From: Rhodospirillales bacterium
Lineage (GTDB): Bacteria > Pseudomonadota > Alphaproteobacteria > Rhodospirillales > Casp-alpha2
Direction of reading: 5' to 3'
Length of the DNA: 6,109 nt
NCBI GenBank assembly: GCA_030727885.1
Contig: JANRAT010000147.1
Span: forward strand, 1-6,109
Shown here in pieces: positions 5,420 to 6,109 of this stretch. Below the pieces are notes generated by a model. The model was given only the letters and a program-made list of their open reading frames with translations, ran no database searches and was not told the DNA's origin. Position 1 is the first letter of the stretch. The number at the start of each line of letters is the position of its first letter. The position numbers and the translations under genes are program-made.

Positions 5420-5426
5420 CTGAACC
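5398..5426 (+). repeat. Intercistronic inverted repeat straddling the dctP stop codon
   Basis: GGTTCAG (5398-5404) and CTGAACC (5420-5426) are perfect 7-bp arms with a 15-base loop containing the dctP stop codon (5417-5419). The arms are followed by TTTC, not a real T-run, so full termination is unlikely. A hairpin here could protect the dctP message end or reduce read-through into dctQ, giving more binding protein than membrane subunits. Confidence 0.4.
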
Positions 5427-5442
5427 TTTCGGTATAAAACCA

Positions 5443-5943
5443 ATGATCAATAGAATACTCGAAGCGATTTGCGCGGTCATCCTGGCGGTGGCCGTGCTTA
5501 TCGCCTTCGTGTCGGTGATATTTCGTTATGTCCTCGGCTCTTCTTTGTCGTGGAGCTTCGAAGCATCTATCGGCATGCTGACCTATCTGACGTTCATCGG
5601 CTGTTATCTTGCCATGCGCAAGAACAGTCACCTCAGGGTTGATGTCTTCGTCAACAAGCTGCCTCGGCTGGGCCAATTCGCGGTCTTCGCGCTCAATCAG
5701 CTTCTGATCGTCGGCATCGCCTGGGTGATGGTTTATCACGGCGGCCGTCAGGCGTACCTGTTCGCAGACAGTCCGACACTTGTGATGGAACTGCCGAGCG
5801 GCATTCTCTACGCGATCATTCCGATCAGTGGACTTTTGATGGGCATTGATTCTATGGCCGGCCTCGTCGCCGGCTGGCATCGCCTCATGAACGGTGGTCC
5901 GGCCTTCGTTGTCGAGCCAACTTCTGAACACATGGACATCTAG
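5443..5943 (+). CDS. dctQ: TRAP transporter small permease subunit, DctQ family
   Basis: The four-helix small membrane subunit of the TRAP transporter; it pairs with the DctM permease in the inner membrane. The 166 residues are typical for the family. Predicted membrane segments are at about 8-28, 43-58, 79-98 and 118-145. Recognisable DctQ features are FRYVLGSSLSWSFE at 27-40 (Arg28, Tyr29, Trp37, Glu40) and HLRVDVFVNKLP at 63-74 in the loop before helix 3. The gene begins 23 bases after the dctP stop. No Shine-Dalgarno is visible before the ATG (the preceding bases are TATAAAACCA), so translation may be weak or coupled to dctP. An inverted repeat spans the junction. The dctM start follows 10 bases after the stop, so the genes form one operon. 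Confidence 0.93.
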   Translation: MINRILEAICAVILAVAVLIAFVSVIFRYVLGSSLSWSFEASIGMLTYLTFIGCYLAMRKNSHLRVDVFVNKLPRLGQFAVFALNQLLIVGIAWVMVYHGGRQAYLFADSPTLVMELPSGILYAIIPISGLLMGIDSMAGLVAGWHRLMNGGPAFVVEPTSEHMDI

Positions 5944-5946
5944 GGG
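5942..5946 (+). promoter_or_regulatory. Ribosome binding site for the GTG start of dctM
   Basis: AGGGG overlaps the TAG stop of dctQ and lies seven bases before the GTG at 5954. This supports GTG as the true start and translation coupled to dctQ. Confidence 0.7.
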
Positions 5947-5953
5947 TGCGACC

Positions 5954-6109
5954 GTGGAATTGATCTGGATCCTCCTGGTATTGTTAGGTCTGATCGGCAT
6001 CGGTCTGCCGATTGCCTTCGCGCTTGTTGCCGTTGCTATCGGTATTCTGGCGGCCGGCGATGTCGATCTTATCGTTGTTGCACAACGGATGTATCAGGGT
6101 GTGCAGAGC
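5954..6109 (+). CDS. dctM: TRAP transporter large permease subunit, DctM family, 3'-truncated
   Basis: The N-terminal 52 codons of the TRAP large membrane subunit, which carries the ion-coupled translocation pathway; the rest lies beyond the window (family members have about 420-430 residues). The frame starts with GTG at 5954 and reads (M)ELIWILLVLLGLIGIGLP, then IAFALVAVAIGILAAG and VVAQRMYQGVQS. This is the typical DctM beginning, with a first helix running into a GLPIAFAL turn and a second hydrophobic segment, then an amphipathic stretch with QRMYQG. It follows dctQ by 10 bases in the standard dctP-dctQ-dctM order. It is open to the right edge with no stop or frameshift. Confidence 0.93.
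   Translation, partial: MELIWILLVLLGLIGIGLPIAFALVAVAIGILAAGDVDLIVVAQRMYQGVQS

Noticed and set aside
5401..6000. Long minus-strand open frame (199 codons) opposite dctQ
   Set aside because: It is rich in His, Asp, Arg and Gln with no coherent fold or motif, and lies antisense to a clear DctQ gene and the start of DctM. It is a shadow frame.
1..6109. CRISPR arrays, tRNA genes, insertion sequences, integrase or toxin-antitoxin pairs
   Set aside because: I looked on both strands and saw no regularly spaced repeats, no cloverleaf-like tRNA sequence, no transposase or recombinase motifs, and no paired small overlapping genes.

Overview
The window looks like a stretch of an alphaproteobacterial chromosome or large replicon, probably a rhizobial-type (Hyphomicrobiales) organism. 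The basis is the gene content (a stand-alone amidase, a TRAP carboxylate transporter and a GlxA-type AraC regulator side by side), the moderately high GC, and GTG and TTG starts with good Shine-Dalgarno sequences. This taxonomic call is inference. No tRNA, rRNA, CRISPR array, integrase or insertion sequence is visible.

Layout. Bases 1-1036 (+) hold the C-terminal two thirds or more of an amidase-signature enzyme cut by the window edge. A small three-helix membrane protein (1089-1346, -) converges on it. A 223-base gap (1347-1569) holds AT-rich palindromes, a likely terminator and a weak promoter. Then come three minus-strand genes: an exported histidine phosphatase-like protein (1570-2178), a short-chain dehydrogenase/reductase (SDR) fold protein (2291-3082) and a GlxA/AraC-type regulator with a TTG start (3272-4303). 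Divergent from the regulator is a TRAP transporter operon: dctP-type binding protein (4430-5419), dctQ-type small membrane subunit (5443-5943) and the first 52 codons of a dctM-type large subunit (5954 to the window end).

How the genes may work together. The TRAP system would import an organic acid or acid amide. The divergent regulator is the natural candidate to control it, perhaps after sensing a metabolite. The amidase and SDR are plausible catabolic enzymes for the same compound. The substrate cannot be read from the sequence. The phosphatase and the small membrane protein have no obvious link to this pathway.

Most notable points. (1) The SDR has a normal Rossmann cofactor motif, but all four positions of the classical catalytic Asn-Ser-Tyr-Lys tetrad appear replaced (Lys115, Gly143, Asn156, Asn160), and it has no YxxxK anywhere. 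(2) Its promoter has a perfect 15-bp palindrome inside the 17-bp -35/-10 spacer, with a second inverted repeat centred about 64 bases upstream of the predicted start site. (3) A 7-bp inverted repeat straddles the dctP stop codon ahead of a dctQ start that lacks a Shine-Dalgarno. (4) The divergent regulator/dctP region carries an inverted repeat over the predicted dctP -10. I see no convincing evidence of a wholly new multi-gene system. The locus reads as a transport and catabolism cluster with one unusual enzyme and several candidate control sites.
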